This document shows, piece by piece, positions 53,053-62,731 of a stretch of DNA of 64,000 nt. Under the pieces are notes generated by a model. That model had not been told where the DNA came from, made no database searches, and saw only the letters and a program-made list of their open reading frames with translations. Origin of the DNA: Bradyrhizobium lablabi. GTDB lineage: Bacteria; Pseudomonadota; Alphaproteobacteria; Rhizobiales; Xanthobacteraceae. Each line of letters opens with the position of its first letter. Position 1 is the stretch's first letter. The position numbers and the translations under genes are program-made. The stretch covers positions 558,001 through 622,000 of the forward strand of contig NZ_JAFCJK010000001.1 in the NCBI RefSeq assembly GCF_018131005.1. The letters are read 5' to 3'.

Positions 53053-55320
53053 ATGCGGAGCGCGTCGGGAGGCCCCCGCGTCTTGCTGAGACGGCTCCGC
53101 GAGACCATGGCGGAGCAAGTCTCCGCCCAGGAGCGCCTTGACAAGATCGTCGTGCTGATCGCGGCCAACATGGTGGCCGAGGTCTGCTCGACCTATGTGC
53201 TGCGGGTCGACAATACGCTCGAGCTCTATGCCACCGAGGGTCTCAACCGCGACGCCGTGCACCGCACCGTCCTCAGCGCACATGAGGGCCTTGTCGGCCT
53301 CGTCGCCAGCGAGGCGACACCGCTGAACCTCTCGGACGCGCAGAGTCATCCGGCCTTCTCCTATCGTCCGGAAACCGGCGAAGAAATCTACCATTCGTTC
53401 CTCGGCGTGCCGATCCTGCGCGCGGGCAACACGCTCGGCGTGCTTGTGGTGCAGAACCGCGCCAAGCGCACCTATGTCGAGGAAGAGGTCGAGGCGCTGC
53501 AAACCACCGCCATGGTGCTGGCGGAGATGATCGCCTCCGGCGAGCTTGCCGCGCTGGCGCAGCCCGGCGCGGAGCCCGCGGCAAGACACTCTCTGCACAA
53601 GACCGGCGCGGTCCTCTCCGACGGCATCGCGCTCGGCCATGTCGTGCTGCATGAGCCGCGCGTCGTCATCACCAATTACATTGCCGAGGACCTGCCGAAG
53701 GAAATCAAGCGGCTCGACTTGGCGCTCACGAACCTGCGCTCTGACCTCGACCGCATGCTGGAACGCGGAGACGTCGCGGACGGCGGCGAGCACCGCGAGG
53801 TCCTGGAAGCCTACCGCATGTTCGCCAACGATCATGGCTGGTCGCACAAGCTGCACGAGGCCGTCGGCACCGGCCTGACCGCGGAAGCCGCCGTCGAGCG
53901 CGTGCAGTCCGACACCCGTGCACGCATGCTGCGCTCGACCGATCCCTATCTGCGCGAACGCCTGCACGACCTCGAGGACCTCGGCCATCGCCTGATGCGC
54001 CAGCTCGTCGGGCAGGACCACGCGCCCTCGCGCGAGCAATTACCCGACAACGCCATCCTGATCGCACGCGCGATGGGCCCCGCCGCGCTGCTCGACTATG
54101 ACCGCAAGCGGCTGCGCGGTCTGGTGCTCGAGGAAGGCACAGCGAACTCCCACGTCTCGATCGTGGCGCGCGCGCTCGGCATCCCCGCCGTCGGCGAGGT
54201 GCCGAACGCGCCCGGCATCGCCGATCCGGGTGACGCCATCATCGTCGACGGTACGTCCGGCGAGATCTATGTCCGCCCCTCCGCCGAGATCGAATCCGCC
54301 TATGCCGAGCGGGTGCGCTTCCGTGCCCGGCGGCAGGCGCAGTATTCGGCGCTGCGCGACAAGGCCTGCGTGACCAGGGACGGCCAGCCAATCGAGCTTT
54401 TGATCAACGCCGGGCTGACCATCGACCTGCCCCATATCGACGACACCGGCAGCGCCGGCATCGGTCTGTTCCGGACCGAATTGCAGTTCATGGTGAGCCC
54501 GAGCCTGCCGCGCAGCAGCGACCAGCTCGCGCTGTACCGCACGGTCCTCGACGCCGCGGGCACGAAGCCCGTCACCTTCCGCACACTGGACATCGGCGGC
54601 GACAAGGCGCTGCCCTATATGGAGACCGTGATCGAGGAAAATCCCGCGCTCGGCTGGCGCGCGATCCGCCTCGGCCTCGATCGTCCCGGCCTGCTGCGCG
54701 GCCAGATCCGCGCGCTGCTGCGTGCCGGCGGCGGCCGCGCGCTGAAGATCATGTTTCCGATGATTTCCGAAGTCGCCGAGTTCGACCAGGCCAAGGCGAT
54801 CGTCGAGCGCGAGCTGACCTATCTGCGCCAGCACGGACATGCGCTGCCCGAACGCATCGACGTCGGCACCATGGTCGAAGTGCCGGCCCTGCTCTACCAG
54901 CTCGACGAACTCTTGAAAAAGGTCGACTTCGTCTCGGTGGGCTCAAACGACCTGTTTCAGTTCCTGTTTGCGGTCGACCGCGGCAACGCCAAGGTCTCGG
55001 AGCGCTTCGACCCCATGTCGACGCCAATCCTGCGCGCGCTGCGCGACATCGTGCGCAAGGCGCAAGCCGCGAAGAAGACGGCCTCGCTCTGCGGCGAGAT
55101 GGCGTCGAAGCCGATCGGCGCACTGGCACTGATCGCGCTCGGCTATCGCTCGCTGTCGCTGTCGGCGACCGCGCATGGCCCGGTCAAGGCGATGGTCCTC
55201 GACCTCGACGCCAGGAAGGCGGAGGCGATGATCAACCCGCTGCTGGATGCGCCGTCCGGTAGCGTTTCGATCCGCGAAAAGCTGACAAAATTTGCCGAAG
55301 CCGAGGGACTGGCCTTGTAG
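53053..55320 (+). CDS. ptsP: Phosphoenolpyruvate-protein phosphotransferase of the nitrogen PTS (EI-Ntr)
   Basis: This 755-residue protein begins with a GAF domain (about residues 20-160; IAANMVAEVCSTYVLRVDNTLELYATEGL), a sensor that in EI-Ntr binds glutamine, and continues with the full enzyme I module. The phosphohistidine region is EEGTANSHVSIVARALGIPAVGEV near 360, and the PEP-binding region contains GLFRTELQFM, MFPMISEVAEF and SVGSNDLFQFLFAVDRG. It hands phosphate to NPr and then EIIA-Ntr, linking nitrogen status to metabolism and potassium transport. ATG 53053 is the likely start; the next in-frame ATG is 53107. It precedes prfA by 54 bases. Confidence 0.95.
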   Translation: MRSASGGPRVLLRRLRETMAEQVSAQERLDKIVVLIAANMVAEVCSTYVLRVDNTLELYATEGLNRDAVHRTVLSAHEGLVGLVASEATPLNLSDAQSHPAFSYRPETGEEIYHSFLGVPILRAGNTLGVLVVQNRAKRTYVEEEVEALQTTAMVLAEMIASGELAALAQPGAEPAARHSLHKTGAVLSDGIALGHVVLHEPRVVITNYIAEDLPKEIKRLDLALTNLRSDLDRMLERGDVADGGEHREVLEAYRMFANDHGWSHKLHEAVGTGLTAEAAVERVQSDTRARMLRSTDPYLRERLHDLEDLGHRLMRQLVGQDHAPSREQLPDNAILIARAMGPAALLDYDRKRLRGLVLEEGTANSHVSIVARALGIPAVGEVPNAPGIADPGDAIIVDGTSGEIYVRPSAEIESAYAERVRFRARRQAQYSALRDKACVTRDGQPIELLINAGLTIDLPHIDDTGSAGIGLFRTELQFMVSPSLPRSSDQLALYRTVLDAAGTKPVTFRTLDIGGDKALPYMETVIEENPALGWRAIRLGLDRPGLLRGQIRALLRAGGGRALKIMFPMISEVAEFDQAKAIVERELTYLRQHGHALPERIDVGTMVEVPALLYQLDELLKKVDFVSVGSNDLFQFLFAVDRGNAKVSERFDPMSTPILRALRDIVRKAQAAKKTASLCGEMASKPIGALALIALGYRSLSLSATAHGPVKAMVLDLDARKAEAMINPLLDAPSGSVSIREKLTKFAEAEGLAL

Positions 55321-55374
55321 CGACGCTGCCGTCGCCCTCGCCGCCCGCCCGCTCCCGTCGCTTGAGAACCTCGC

Positions 55375-56454
55375 ATGTTACCCGAAGCCAAACTCGACAT
55401 CCTGCTCGCTCACCACGCCTCCCTCGAGGCCGAGTTGCTGGGCCAGGTCAATTCAGAGCGCTACGTACAGATCACGCGCGAGCTCGCCGAGCTCAATCCG
55501 CTGATCGACGCCGTAAAGACCTATCGTTCAGCGCGCATCGAGCTTGCCGACACCGAAGCGCTGCTGGCGGACCCTGCGGTTGATCCGGAAATGCGCGGCA
55601 TGGCGGAAGCAGAGCTCGAAACGCTGCAGGCGCGGATCGATGAACTCGAGCAGAAGATCCGCGTCGCGCTGTTGCCCAAGGACGCCATGGATGACCGCAA
55701 CGTGGTGCTGGAAATCCGCGCCGGCACCGGCGGCGACGAAGCCTCGCTGTTCGCCGGCGACTTGTTCCGCATGTATGAGCGCTTCGCCGATTTGCAGGGC
55801 TGGAAGGTCGAGGTGATCTCTGCGAGCGAGGGCACCGTCGGCGGCTACAAGGAGATCATTGCCGAGGTGCGGGGCCGCGGCGCCTTCGCAAAGCTGAAAT
55901 TCGAATCGGGCGTGCATCGCGTGCAGCGCGTGCCCGACACCGAAACGCAGGGCCGCATCCACACCTCGGCCGCCACGGTCGCCGTGCTCCCCGAGGTCGA
56001 GGACGTCGACGTCGAGATCAAGAACGAGGACCTGCGAATCGAGACCATGCGCGCGCAAGGAGCGGGCGGCCAGCACGTCAACAAGACCGAATCGGCGATC
56101 CGCATCACCCATATCCCGTCCGGCATCGTGGTGATGATGCAGGACAGCCGTTCGCAGCACAAGAACCGGGCATCGGCGATGAACATCCTGCGCTCGCGCA
56201 TCTACGACGCCGAACGCCAGCGCGTCGACGCCGCGCGCTCGGCCGACCGCAAGGAGAAGGTCGGCTCCGGCGACCGCTCCGAACGCATCCGCACCTACAA
56301 TTTCCCGCAGGGACGCGTCACCGACCACCGCATCAATCTGACCCTCTACAAGCTGCCGCAGGTGATCTCAGGCGAAGCGCTCGGCGAATTGATCGACGCG
56401 CTGACGACGGAACATCAGGCCGCGCAGCTCGCCGCGCAGGGTGCGGCGGCGTGA
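55375..56454 (+). CDS. prfA: Peptide chain release factor 1
   Basis: RF1 reads UAA and UAG stop codons. The 359-residue product has the codon-recognition domain (region near residues 180-195 of the PxT type, here [16 protein letters not shown]) and the catalytic GGQ in [18 protein letters not shown] near 230. ATG 55375 is standard. The next gene, prmC, overlaps by four bases (GTGA), which fits because PrmC methylates this GGQ glutamine. Confidence 0.98.
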   Translation: MLPEAKLDILLAHHASLEAELLGQVNSERYVQITRELAELNPLIDAVKTYRSARIELADTEALLADPAVDPEMRGMAEAELETLQARIDELEQKIRVALLPKDAMDDRNVVLEIRAGTGGDEASLFAGDLFRMYERFADLQGWKVEVISASEGTVGGYKEIIAEVRGRGAFAKLKFESGVHRVQRVPDTETQGRIHTSAATVAVLPEVEDVDVEIKNEDLRIETMRAQGAGGQHVNKTESAIRITHIPSGIVVMMQDSRSQHKNRASAMNILRSRIYDAERQRVDAARSADRKEKVGSGDRSERIRTYNFPQGRVTDHRINLTLYKLPQVISGEALGELIDALTTEHQAAQLAAQGAAA

Positions 56455-57332
56455 GTCAATCCATCGACGCCGCCCGGCGCGCGCTGGCGGCGCGCTTCAA
56501 CGCTGCCGGCAACGACTCCGCCGAGCTCGACGCGCGTCTCCTGCTCGGCTTCGCGCTCGGCCTCGACCTCACTGGCATGGTCACATCGGCTCATCGCACG
56601 ATCACGCCGCAGGAGTCGGAGCGTGTTGAGACTTTCGCGCAACGGCGCCTCGCCGGCGAGCCGGTCGCGCGAATCGTCGGCGTCAAGGAGTTCTGGGGAC
56701 TGCCGCTCAAGCTTTCCGCGGCCACGCTGGTACCGCGGCCCGATACCGAGACCATCGTCGAGCGCGCGCTCGAGATCGTGCGCTCCGATGGCGCCACGGC
56801 TGATGGCTTGCGCATCGCCGACCTCGGCACAGGCTCCGGCGCAATCCTGCTCGCGCTGCTCTCGGAGCTGCCGACGGCGCAAGGTGTCGGCACCGACATC
56901 TCGACGGAGGCGCTGCGGACGGCGCGCGAGAACGCCGCGCAGCTCCAACTCTCCGATCGCGCGACGTTCGTCGTCTGCAACTATGCGAGTGGGCTCGAAG
57001 GTCCGTTCGACCTGATCGTGTCGAATCCGCCCTATATCCGCTCTGGTGATATCGCCGGTCTCGCTACCGAGGTGCGCGACCACGACCCGCGCGCGGCGCT
57101 CGATGGTGGGGCCGACGGGCTCGATGCCTATCGCACGCTGATCTCGCAATCTGCACGGCTGCTGGCGCCGGATGGCAGCCTTGTCGTGGAGGCAGGACAC
57201 GGCCAGAGCGACGAAATTGAAGCTTTGATGACGGCGGCCGGATTAACCACAACGGAGCCCCCCAGAGCCGATCTGGCAGGTATTCCGCGGGCGGTTTCCG
57301 CCCGCCGGCTTGCCCCGATAAAGTCCTATTGA
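56451..57332 (+). CDS. prmC: Release factor N5-glutamine methyltransferase
   Basis: PrmC methylates the GGQ glutamine of release factors. The 293-residue product has [25 protein letters not shown], the SAM motif [20 protein letters not shown] near 122-142 and the substrate motif NPPY in [12 protein letters not shown] near 192. The start is GTG 56451 in a GTGA overlap with prfA. It is the last gene of ptsP-prfA-prmC. Confidence 0.96.
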   Translation: MSQSIDAARRALAARFNAAGNDSAELDARLLLGFALGLDLTGMVTSAHRTITPQESERVETFAQRRLAGEPVARIVGVKEFWGLPLKLSAATLVPRPDTETIVERALEIVRSDGATADGLRIADLGTGSGAILLALLSELPTAQGVGTDISTEALRTARENAAQLQLSDRATFVVCNYASGLEGPFDLIVSNPPYIRSGDIAGLATEVRDHDPRAALDGGADGLDAYRTLISQSARLLAPDGSLVVEAGHGQSDEIEALMTAAGLTTTEPPRADLAGIPRAVSARRLAPIKSY

Positions 57333-57363
57333 AACGCAAAAAAACCTCTTGGAATATCTCCCG

Positions 57364-57415
57364 GGAACGACTACGTTCCAGTCACAACATCGGTGCTGGC
57401 CCCGTAGCCTACGGG
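57364..57415 (+). promoter_or_regulatory. Paired hairpins in the leader of the DUF4167 gene
   Basis: GGAACG-ACTA-CGTTCC (57364-57379) and CCCGTAG-C-CTACGGG (57401-57415) lie in the 433-base gap after prmC. Neither ends in a T run, so a classical terminator is unlikely. They may mark a processed leader or protein-binding sites for the DUF4167 gene. The rest of 57333-57765 shows no gene; it contains AT-rich stretches that could be promoters. Confidence 0.35.
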
Positions 57416-57765
57416 TGATGACCAGGGTTTTCGAGCGAGAGCCCGCCGATTGAAAGGTTCCAAAACCGCAGGTCGAATTGAGCGCAATAGCTGGAGCTGT
57501 GCTGCTCTGACCGCCAAGCGAACGAAAGCCGTTATTGCGCTTGAAGACTTACGTTAGAGAACTGGGCCTGTCTCGGCGGGCTGAATGATTTGGTCGCTGG
57601 CAGGAACCGCCGGCGGTTGGGGAACGCGTCTTTGCTGAACGCGATGGTCGGCGACTTCGAAGCCAATTCGGACGGTATTACGATTCCGTGTGCGTAAAGC
57701 TGCGCGCGAAATCGCGATTGAAGCGTGAACTGCAATAACTTCAGGGCTGGAATAAAAGGCGAGAC

Positions 57766-58494
57766 ATGAGAAACGGTCAGAACAACAAGCGGATGCGCAA
57801 CCGAAACAATAACAATAACAATAATAATCGACGCGGCCAGAATCCCCTTACGCGGGTCTACGAATCGAATGGACCCGACATCAAGATCCGCGGCACCGCC
57901 TCCCACGTCGCCGAGAAATATGTCCAGCTCGCGCGCGACGCGCGCTCTTCCGGCGACCCCGTCGCCGCCGAAAACTACTACCAGCATGCCGAGCACTATT
58001 ACCGCATCATCGCGGCTGCGCAGGAGCAGTTCCGGCAGAATCAGCAGCTGCCTCGCCCCGACGCTGAAGTGACGTCGTCGGACGACAGCTATGACGATAG
58101 CGACAGCTATTCGAGCTTTGGCCAGGAGCCGGGCTTTGTGCCGCAGCCCCAGCCGTTCATGCGCGACAACGGGCAGCAGCCCTTTCAGCGCGAACAGCAG
58201 CAGCCGCGCGAGCACCGCGAGCGCGAACATCGTCCGCAGCCGCAATATCAGCCGCAACCGCAGAATCAGCCGCAGCCGGTGCTGGCCGACGCCGGCGTCG
58301 ATCGTCTGCCCTCCTTCATCACCGGAAACTCGCCGCCGCAGGTCAACGGCGCCTATGAAGGCAATGGTGGCGAGCGCGGCGAACGCAGCAACGAGCGCGG
58401 CGAGCGCTTCCCGCGCCGCCGGCGCCGCCCGCATGGCCCGCGTCCCGACATGGCCGCGCAGTCCGCGCCGAGCGAAGACTTCAACGGCGAGTAG
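57766..58494 (+). CDS. DUF4167 domain-containing protein
   Basis: This 242-residue protein starts with an Asn-rich tract (RNGQNNKRMRNRNNNNNNNN), followed by the DUF4167 core at about residues 28-90 (TRVYESNGPDIKIRGTASHVAEKYVQLARDARSSGDPVAAENYYQHAEHYYRII). The rest is Gln/Pro-rich and finally Arg/Gly-rich, so the protein is largely disordered and likely binds RNA. The family is typical of alphaproteobacteria; its function is not established. ATG 57766 is preceded by AAAAGGCGAG, a reasonable ribosome site. Confidence 0.93.
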   Translation: MRNGQNNKRMRNRNNNNNNNNRRGQNPLTRVYESNGPDIKIRGTASHVAEKYVQLARDARSSGDPVAAENYYQHAEHYYRIIAAAQEQFRQNQQLPRPDAEVTSSDDSYDDSDSYSSFGQEPGFVPQPQPFMRDNGQQPFQREQQQPREHREREHRPQPQYQPQPQNQPQPVLADAGVDRLPSFITGNSPPQVNGAYEGNGGERGERSNERGERFPRRRRRPHGPRPDMAAQSAPSEDFNGE

Positions 58495-58536
58495 GCCTTC
58501 GGATCGTTCGGGGTTGGCCGGCTAACGCGCGTCACG

Positions 58537-58632
58537 GCGTTTTCGAGCGAAGTCGAGGCCGACTCGCGCAGCGAAAACGCGTCAAAACAAGAATCGAGAG
58601 CTTCGGTCCGATTAAATCAGAACCGATGATGC
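58537..58632. repeat. Dispersed hairpin repeat, copy B
   Basis: GCGTTTTCG (58537-58545) pairs perfectly with CGAAAACGC (58572-58580). GTCAAAACAAGAATCGAGAGCTTCGG and AATCAGAACCGATG follow, as in the copy at 23533-23630, but the second hairpin is eroded. It lies between the convergent DUF4167 and methyltransferase genes. Confidence 0.65.
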
Positions 58633-58706
58633 TGCGTTCTGGTATTCCTGTGTTGGGCGCGCTTCGCTTTGCCCACCACAGCTCTCGCTTCACAACAAGA
58701 TTACTG

Positions 58707-59438
58707 TCAGGCCCGCGTCGGCGATGACGGCACCAGCACCGGCTGCAGCGATGGTATGAGCCGCGTGCGCTGGCGATTTGCGGGAATCGCGCGATAGATC
58801 TGCTTGCTCGCCTCGACGATGTGCACGCCGGCGAACGGCAGTGACAGCGCAGCGCCGACGCGCTCCCACGCCGTCGCCGAACGCAGGAACCAGCCGCCGG
58901 CGACCGGCGGCATGAACAGCGCCTCGCCCCACGCCGTCGGCGTGAACCAGGTCTGCCGCAGCAATTGCGTGATCTGCGCGCGCGAATACGGCCGGCCATG
59001 GCCGAACGGCGTGGTGTCGGTGCGCGTCCACACGCCGCGGCGATTCGGAATCACCGCGATAAGCCGCCCCGACGGTGCGAGCACGCGCCAGACCTCGCGC
59101 AGCAGCCGCTCCGGATCATCAGACATTTCAAGCGCGTGCACGAGCAGCACGCGGTCGACCGCAGCTTCCTGCAGCGGCATCGAGAACTCGTCGATCAGGG
59201 TGGCCAGCGCCGGCCGGCCGGTCGGCCATTTCAGCACACCCTGAGCCGCCGGCATGAAGGCGATGCAGCGCTCACACGTTTCGCGAAACAACCCGAGATA
59301 GGGCGTCGGATAGCCGAGCCCCAGCACGCGCTGGCCCTCCGCATTGGGCCAGCGTTCGCGGATACCGCGGTTGATGAGCTGCCGCGCCACAATGCCGAGG
59401 CGCTGCGAATAGAAATCGCGCAGGTCGATGACGTCCAT
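58707..59438 (-). CDS. Class I SAM-dependent methyltransferase-like protein
   Basis: This 243-residue protein has a methyltransferase-like fold: DFYSQRLGIVARQLINRGI, RVLGLGYPTPYLGLF in place of the glycine-rich motif I, DRVLLVHALEMSDDPERLLREVWRVLAPSGRLIAVIPNRRGVW and WFTPTAWGEALFMPP. Motif I is degenerate, so SAM binding needs testing. To my recollection it is regularly paired with gloB in this lineage; here it is divergent from gloB. The substrate is unknown. Confidence 0.85.
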   Translation of the reverse strand: MDVIDLRDFYSQRLGIVARQLINRGIRERWPNAEGQRVLGLGYPTPYLGLFRETCERCIAFMPAAQGVLKWPTGRPALATLIDEFSMPLQEAAVDRVLLVHALEMSDDPERLLREVWRVLAPSGRLIAVIPNRRGVWTRTDTTPFGHGRPYSRAQITQLLRQTWFTPTAWGEALFMPPVAGGWFLRSATAWERVGAALSLPFAGVHIVEASKQIYRAIPANRQRTRLIPSLQPVLVPSSPTRA

Positions 59439-59569
59439 ATCCCCAACCTAACATGCTGCCAAAGGCGGCGGGGCGCGGAAAATTGCGTTGCCGGATGAGC
59501 GTTAACGCCATATTTCACCCTTATATTGGGCGTGCTAGCGTCACGGCCCTTGCCATTCGTGGAGATGTC

Positions 59570-60337
59570 ATGGCTGCGGAAATTCGCACTTTCACCTGCC
59601 TTACCGACAATTTTGGCTATCTGATCCACGACCCCGCGACCAAGGCGACCGCCTCGGTCGACGCGCCGGAGGCTGGCCCGATCATCCGGGCGCTGGAACG
59701 CGAAGGCTGGACGCTGACCGACATCCTGATCACCCATCACCATGGCGACCATGTTGGCGGCGTCGCCGAGCTGAAGCAGCGATATGGTTGCCGCGTCGTC
59801 GCGCCGCACGACAAGTCGACCAAGATTGCCAATGTCGACCTGCGCGTCGTCAATGCCGACGTGATCAAGGTTGGTAGCCTGCTGGCGCGAGTGGTGGAGA
59901 CCCCCGGCCACACGCTCGACCATGTCTCTTATGTGTTCGACGCCGAGAAGGTAGTGTTTGCTGCCGACACGCTGTTCTCGATCGGTTGCGGACGCGTGTT
60001 CGAGGGCAACTATCCCATGATGTGGGATTCGCTTCTGAAGCTGCGCGCGCTGCCGGACGATTTTCGGCTCTATTGCGGACACGAATACACCGCGTCCAAT
60101 GTGAAGTTCGCGCTCACCGTCGAACCCGACAATCCGGCGCTGAAAGCCCGCGCCGAGGAAGTGGCGAGATTGCGCGCCGAGAACAAGCCGACGGTCCCGA
60201 CCCTGCTCGGTGACGAGAAAAAAGCCAATGTGTTCCTGCGCGCCGACGAGCCATCGGTCGCTGCAAGGCTGCACATGAAGGGTGCGGATCCTGCCCAGAT
60301 ATTCGGCGAGCTCCGCGAGCGCAAGAACAAATCCTGA
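59570..60337 (+). CDS. gloB: Hydroxyacylglutathione hydrolase (glyoxalase II)
   Basis: GloB hydrolyses S-D-lactoylglutathione to D-lactate and glutathione, ending methylglyoxal detoxification. The 255-residue product has the metallo-beta-lactamase binding motif THHHGDHVGG near residue 55, then GHTLDHVSY near 110 and YCGHEYTASNVKFAL near 167, which are the metal ligands of glyoxalase II. ATG 59570 has GGAG five bases upstream. The next gene overlaps it by one base (TGATG). Confidence 0.96.
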   Translation: MAAEIRTFTCLTDNFGYLIHDPATKATASVDAPEAGPIIRALEREGWTLTDILITHHHGDHVGGVAELKQRYGCRVVAPHDKSTKIANVDLRVVNADVIKVGSLLARVVETPGHTLDHVSYVFDAEKVVFAADTLFSIGCGRVFEGNYPMMWDSLLKLRALPDDFRLYCGHEYTASNVKFALTVEPDNPALKARAEEVARLRAENKPTVPTLLGDEKKANVFLRADEPSVAARLHMKGADPAQIFGELRERKNKS

Positions 60338-60768
60338 TGTCACAGCCCACGGCTGCCGAGATCATCGCTCGGCTCGAGCTGAAGCCGCATCCCGAAGGCG
60401 GGCATTATCGCGAAACGTTGCGCGATAAGCGATGCGACGGCTACGGCCGTGCGTGCTCGACTGCGATCTATTACCTCCTTGCGCGCGGCGAACGCGCGCA
60501 TTGGCACCGCATCGATGCGGTCGAGGTCTGGCATTTCTACGCGGGCGCGCCGTTGATGCTGCAGATCACCCATGACGGCTGCACCCGACATACGGTGAGA
60601 CTCGGCCCCAACGTTACGAGCGGCGAACGGCCGCAGGCGATCGTGCCGGCGGATGCGTGGCAGGCTGCGGAGAGTACCGGTGACTGGACGCTGGTCGGCT
60701 GCACGGTGGCGCCGGGATTCGAGTTCGCGAAGATCGAACTCGCGCCGAACGGCTGGCAGCCGGATTGA
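60337..60768 (+). CDS. DUF985 cupin protein
   Basis: This 143-residue cupin of the DUF985 (cupin_5) family has LKPHPEGGHYRETLRD at the N terminus, TAIYYLLARGERAHWHRIDAVEVWHFYAG with the metal-binding His pair, and VGCTVAPGFEFAKIEL near the end. Family function is unclear. It is translationally coupled to gloB through TGATG. Confidence 0.93.
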   Translation: MSQPTAAEIIARLELKPHPEGGHYRETLRDKRCDGYGRACSTAIYYLLARGERAHWHRIDAVEVWHFYAGAPLMLQITHDGCTRHTVRLGPNVTSGERPQAIVPADAWQAAESTGDWTLVGCTVAPGFEFAKIELAPNGWQPD

Positions 60769-60832
60769 GTTCGTCTTGGAGCGCAATGAGATTGGGCTGA
60801 ATCGTCATCGCGCTTTTAGAGCTCTTTTCACT

Positions 60833-60856
60833 CCATCAGAACCGATAAGGCTCTAG
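60833..60856. repeat. Dispersed hairpin repeat, terminal fragment at a DMT gene stop
   Basis: CATCAGAACCGATAAGGCTCTAG resembles the last arm of copy A. On the minus strand its TAGAGC supplies the stop codon of the YddG-like gene. Only the second half of the repeat is present. Confidence 0.45.
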
Positions 60857-61719
60857 CGTTTCCACACCATGTCCTTTGCAGCGATCAGACCGCCGCCGGC
60901 GATCAGGATCGCGGCGACCGCGATGTTGGCGCTGGGTGTGGCAAAGCCTGCCACGATCAGGAACGCTGTCGAGAGCAATGGCGTGGCGTAGGAGGCGGCG
61001 CCCAGCACGCGGATGTCTCCGCGCTTCATGCCGATGTCCCAGGTAAAGAATGCGGCGCCCACCGGGCCGATACCAAGCGCGACGACTGCGAGCCATTGCA
61101 GCGGCGTCTCCGGCCAGATCGTAGGCTCGACCATCAGGTGCACGAGCGCCGCGAGCACAGCGGTCGCGAGACAGAAGCCCGCGACCGCATCGGTCGGCAC
61201 CGCCTTGAGCCGCCGCGACATCACCGAATAGGACGCCCAGACAAAGGCGGCGACGAACGCCGCGGCAAGCCCCGGAATCTGTCCGGGCGCGAAAGCGGTG
61301 GTGTTGCCGGCGAACAGCAACACGGTGCCGGCTAATCCGAGCACCGCGCCGACGATGTGATGCGCAGCGAGCCGCTCGCCCGGCAAGAGCGAGGAGAACA
61401 GCACGATCAGGAGCGGCCAGAGATAGTTCAAGAGTCCCGCTTCCGCCGGCGGCGCGTAGCGCAGCGCGAGGAAATACAGCGCGTGATAGCCAAACAGGCC
61501 GCCGACGCCGACGGCCCAGGCCACTGGCGGCTGCCTCAAGGCGTCGAAGGCTGACGGGCGGAACAGGAAGCTTGCGAACGCGACCGACGCTCCGATCGCA
61601 AACGTCATGGCGGCGAGTTGGAACGCCGGAATCCTGCCGGTCGCAACCGTCATGACCGACAGCAGCGACCACATCAGGATGGCAGTCAATCCAACGAGGG
61701 TAGAAGTACGCGTTGTCAT
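60853..61719 (-). CDS. DMT family exporter (YddG-like)
   Basis: This 288-residue protein has ten hydrophobic helices and two EamA repeats, with GLFGYHALYFLALRYAPPAEAGLLNYLWPLLIVLFSSLLPGE in the first and KRGDIRVLGAASYATPLLSTAFLIV in the second, matching YddG-type aromatic amino acid exporters. The LNYLWP and KRGDIR segments are characteristic. The substrate in this organism is not proven. Its TAG stop falls in the dispersed repeat. Confidence 0.88.
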   Translation of the reverse strand: MTTRTSTLVGLTAILMWSLLSVMTVATGRIPAFQLAAMTFAIGASVAFASFLFRPSAFDALRQPPVAWAVGVGGLFGYHALYFLALRYAPPAEAGLLNYLWPLLIVLFSSLLPGERLAAHHIVGAVLGLAGTVLLFAGNTTAFAPGQIPGLAAAFVAAFVWASYSVMSRRLKAVPTDAVAGFCLATAVLAALVHLMVEPTIWPETPLQWLAVVALGIGPVGAAFFTWDIGMKRGDIRVLGAASYATPLLSTAFLIVAGFATPSANIAVAAILIAGGGLIAAKDMVWKR

Positions 61720-61773
61720 CGAAAGGTCCGGCGTGGCCGGACGTCCCGGCTTCGGCCCCTTGTATAGACGTCA

Positions 61774-61796
61774 ATGCCCGGCACAAGGCCGGGCAT
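61774..61796 (-). terminator. Hairpin downstream of phbB
   Basis: ATGCCCGGC (61774-61782) pairs perfectly with GCCGGGCAT (61788-61796), loop ACAAG. On the minus strand it lies about 39 bases past the phbB stop. It has the same nine-base stem as the terminator between phbA and phbB, but no T tract follows. Confidence 0.5.
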
Positions 61797-61834
61797 GACA
61801 ACATCATGGATAGCACTCCGCGGCGCTTCCGCGT

Positions 61835-62560
61835 TTATGCGTGATACTGGCCGCCATTGATGGTCAACGTCGAGCCGGTGATGAAGCCGGCATCATCGGC
61901 AGCCAGGAACAACACCGCGCGCGCGATCTCCTCGGGCTCGCCGAGGCGGCTGACCGGGATCTGCGGGATCACATTCTTTTCCAGAACGTCCTTGGGCACG
62001 GCCTGCACCATCTCGGTGTTGATGTAGCCAGGCGCGATCACGTTGACCGTGATGCCGCCCTTGGCGTTCTCCAGCGCCAAGGCCTTGGTAAAGCCGATGT
62101 CGCCGGCCTTCGCCGCGGAGTAATTGACCTGACCGAACTGGCCCTTCTGGCCATTGATCGAGGAGATCGAGATGATGCGGCCGAACTTGCGGGAGCGCAT
62201 GCCCTCGATCACCTGGCGCGTCATGTTGAACAGCGAGCCGAGATTGGTGTTGATCACGGCGTTCCACTGCTCGAGCGTCATCTTGTGGAAGGCGGTGTCG
62301 CGGGTGATGCCGGCGTTGTTGACCAGCACGTCGACCGGGCCGAGATCAGCCTCGACCTTTTTTACGCCCGCCGCGCAGTCGTCGAACGAGGCGACGTCCC
62401 ACTTGTAGACTGGAATGCCGGTCTCCGCCTTGAACTTCTCGGCGGCAGCGTCGTTGCCGCCGTAGGTCGCCGCAACCTTGTAGCCGGCCGCTTTCAGTCC
62501 CTTGCTGATCGCAGCTCCGATACCTCGCGTTCCGCCAGTCACCAGTGCAACACGTGCCAT
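61835..62560 (-). CDS. phbB: Acetoacetyl-CoA reductase
   Basis: PhbB reduces acetoacetyl-CoA to (R)-3-hydroxybutyryl-CoA with NADPH, the second step of polyhydroxybutyrate synthesis. The 241-residue short-chain dehydrogenase has the cofactor motif TGGTRGIGAAI near residue 8, NNAGITRD near 86, the catalytic Ser in ISSINGQKGQFGQVNYSAAKAG with Tyr and Lys of YSAAK, and the C-terminal GSTLTINGGQYHA typical of PhbB. It lies downstream of phbA on the same strand, with a terminator hairpin between them. Confidence 0.97.
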   Translation of the reverse strand: MARVALVTGGTRGIGAAISKGLKAAGYKVAATYGGNDAAAEKFKAETGIPVYKWDVASFDDCAAGVKKVEADLGPVDVLVNNAGITRDTAFHKMTLEQWNAVINTNLGSLFNMTRQVIEGMRSRKFGRIISISSINGQKGQFGQVNYSAAKAGDIGFTKALALENAKGGITVNVIAPGYINTEMVQAVPKDVLEKNVIPQIPVSRLGEPEEIARAVLFLAADDAGFITGSTLTINGGQYHA

Positions 62561-62633
62561 GTCCGTCTCCTCCTTGGCCGTCTTCTACAAGCCGGAATTG
62601 CTCCGCCTTTTACACCCGCTCACACGCCGAAAC

Positions 62634-62660
62634 AAAAATGCCCGGCGCGAGGCCGGGCAT
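62634..62660 (-). terminator. Intrinsic terminator between phbA and phbB
   Basis: Read on the minus strand, ATGCCCGGC (62660-62652) and GCCGGGCAT (62646-62638) form a nine-pair stem with a CTCGC loop, directly followed by TTTTTG. This is a textbook Rho-independent terminator for phbA. It implies that phbB has its own promoter or is expressed by read-through. Confidence 0.8.
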
Positions 62661-62731
62661 CTTACTTATCAGCTCGCGCCGCGGTTGACAGATGTTGTTT
62701 TCATCACTCAACCCGCCACGCCGCTGTTGGT

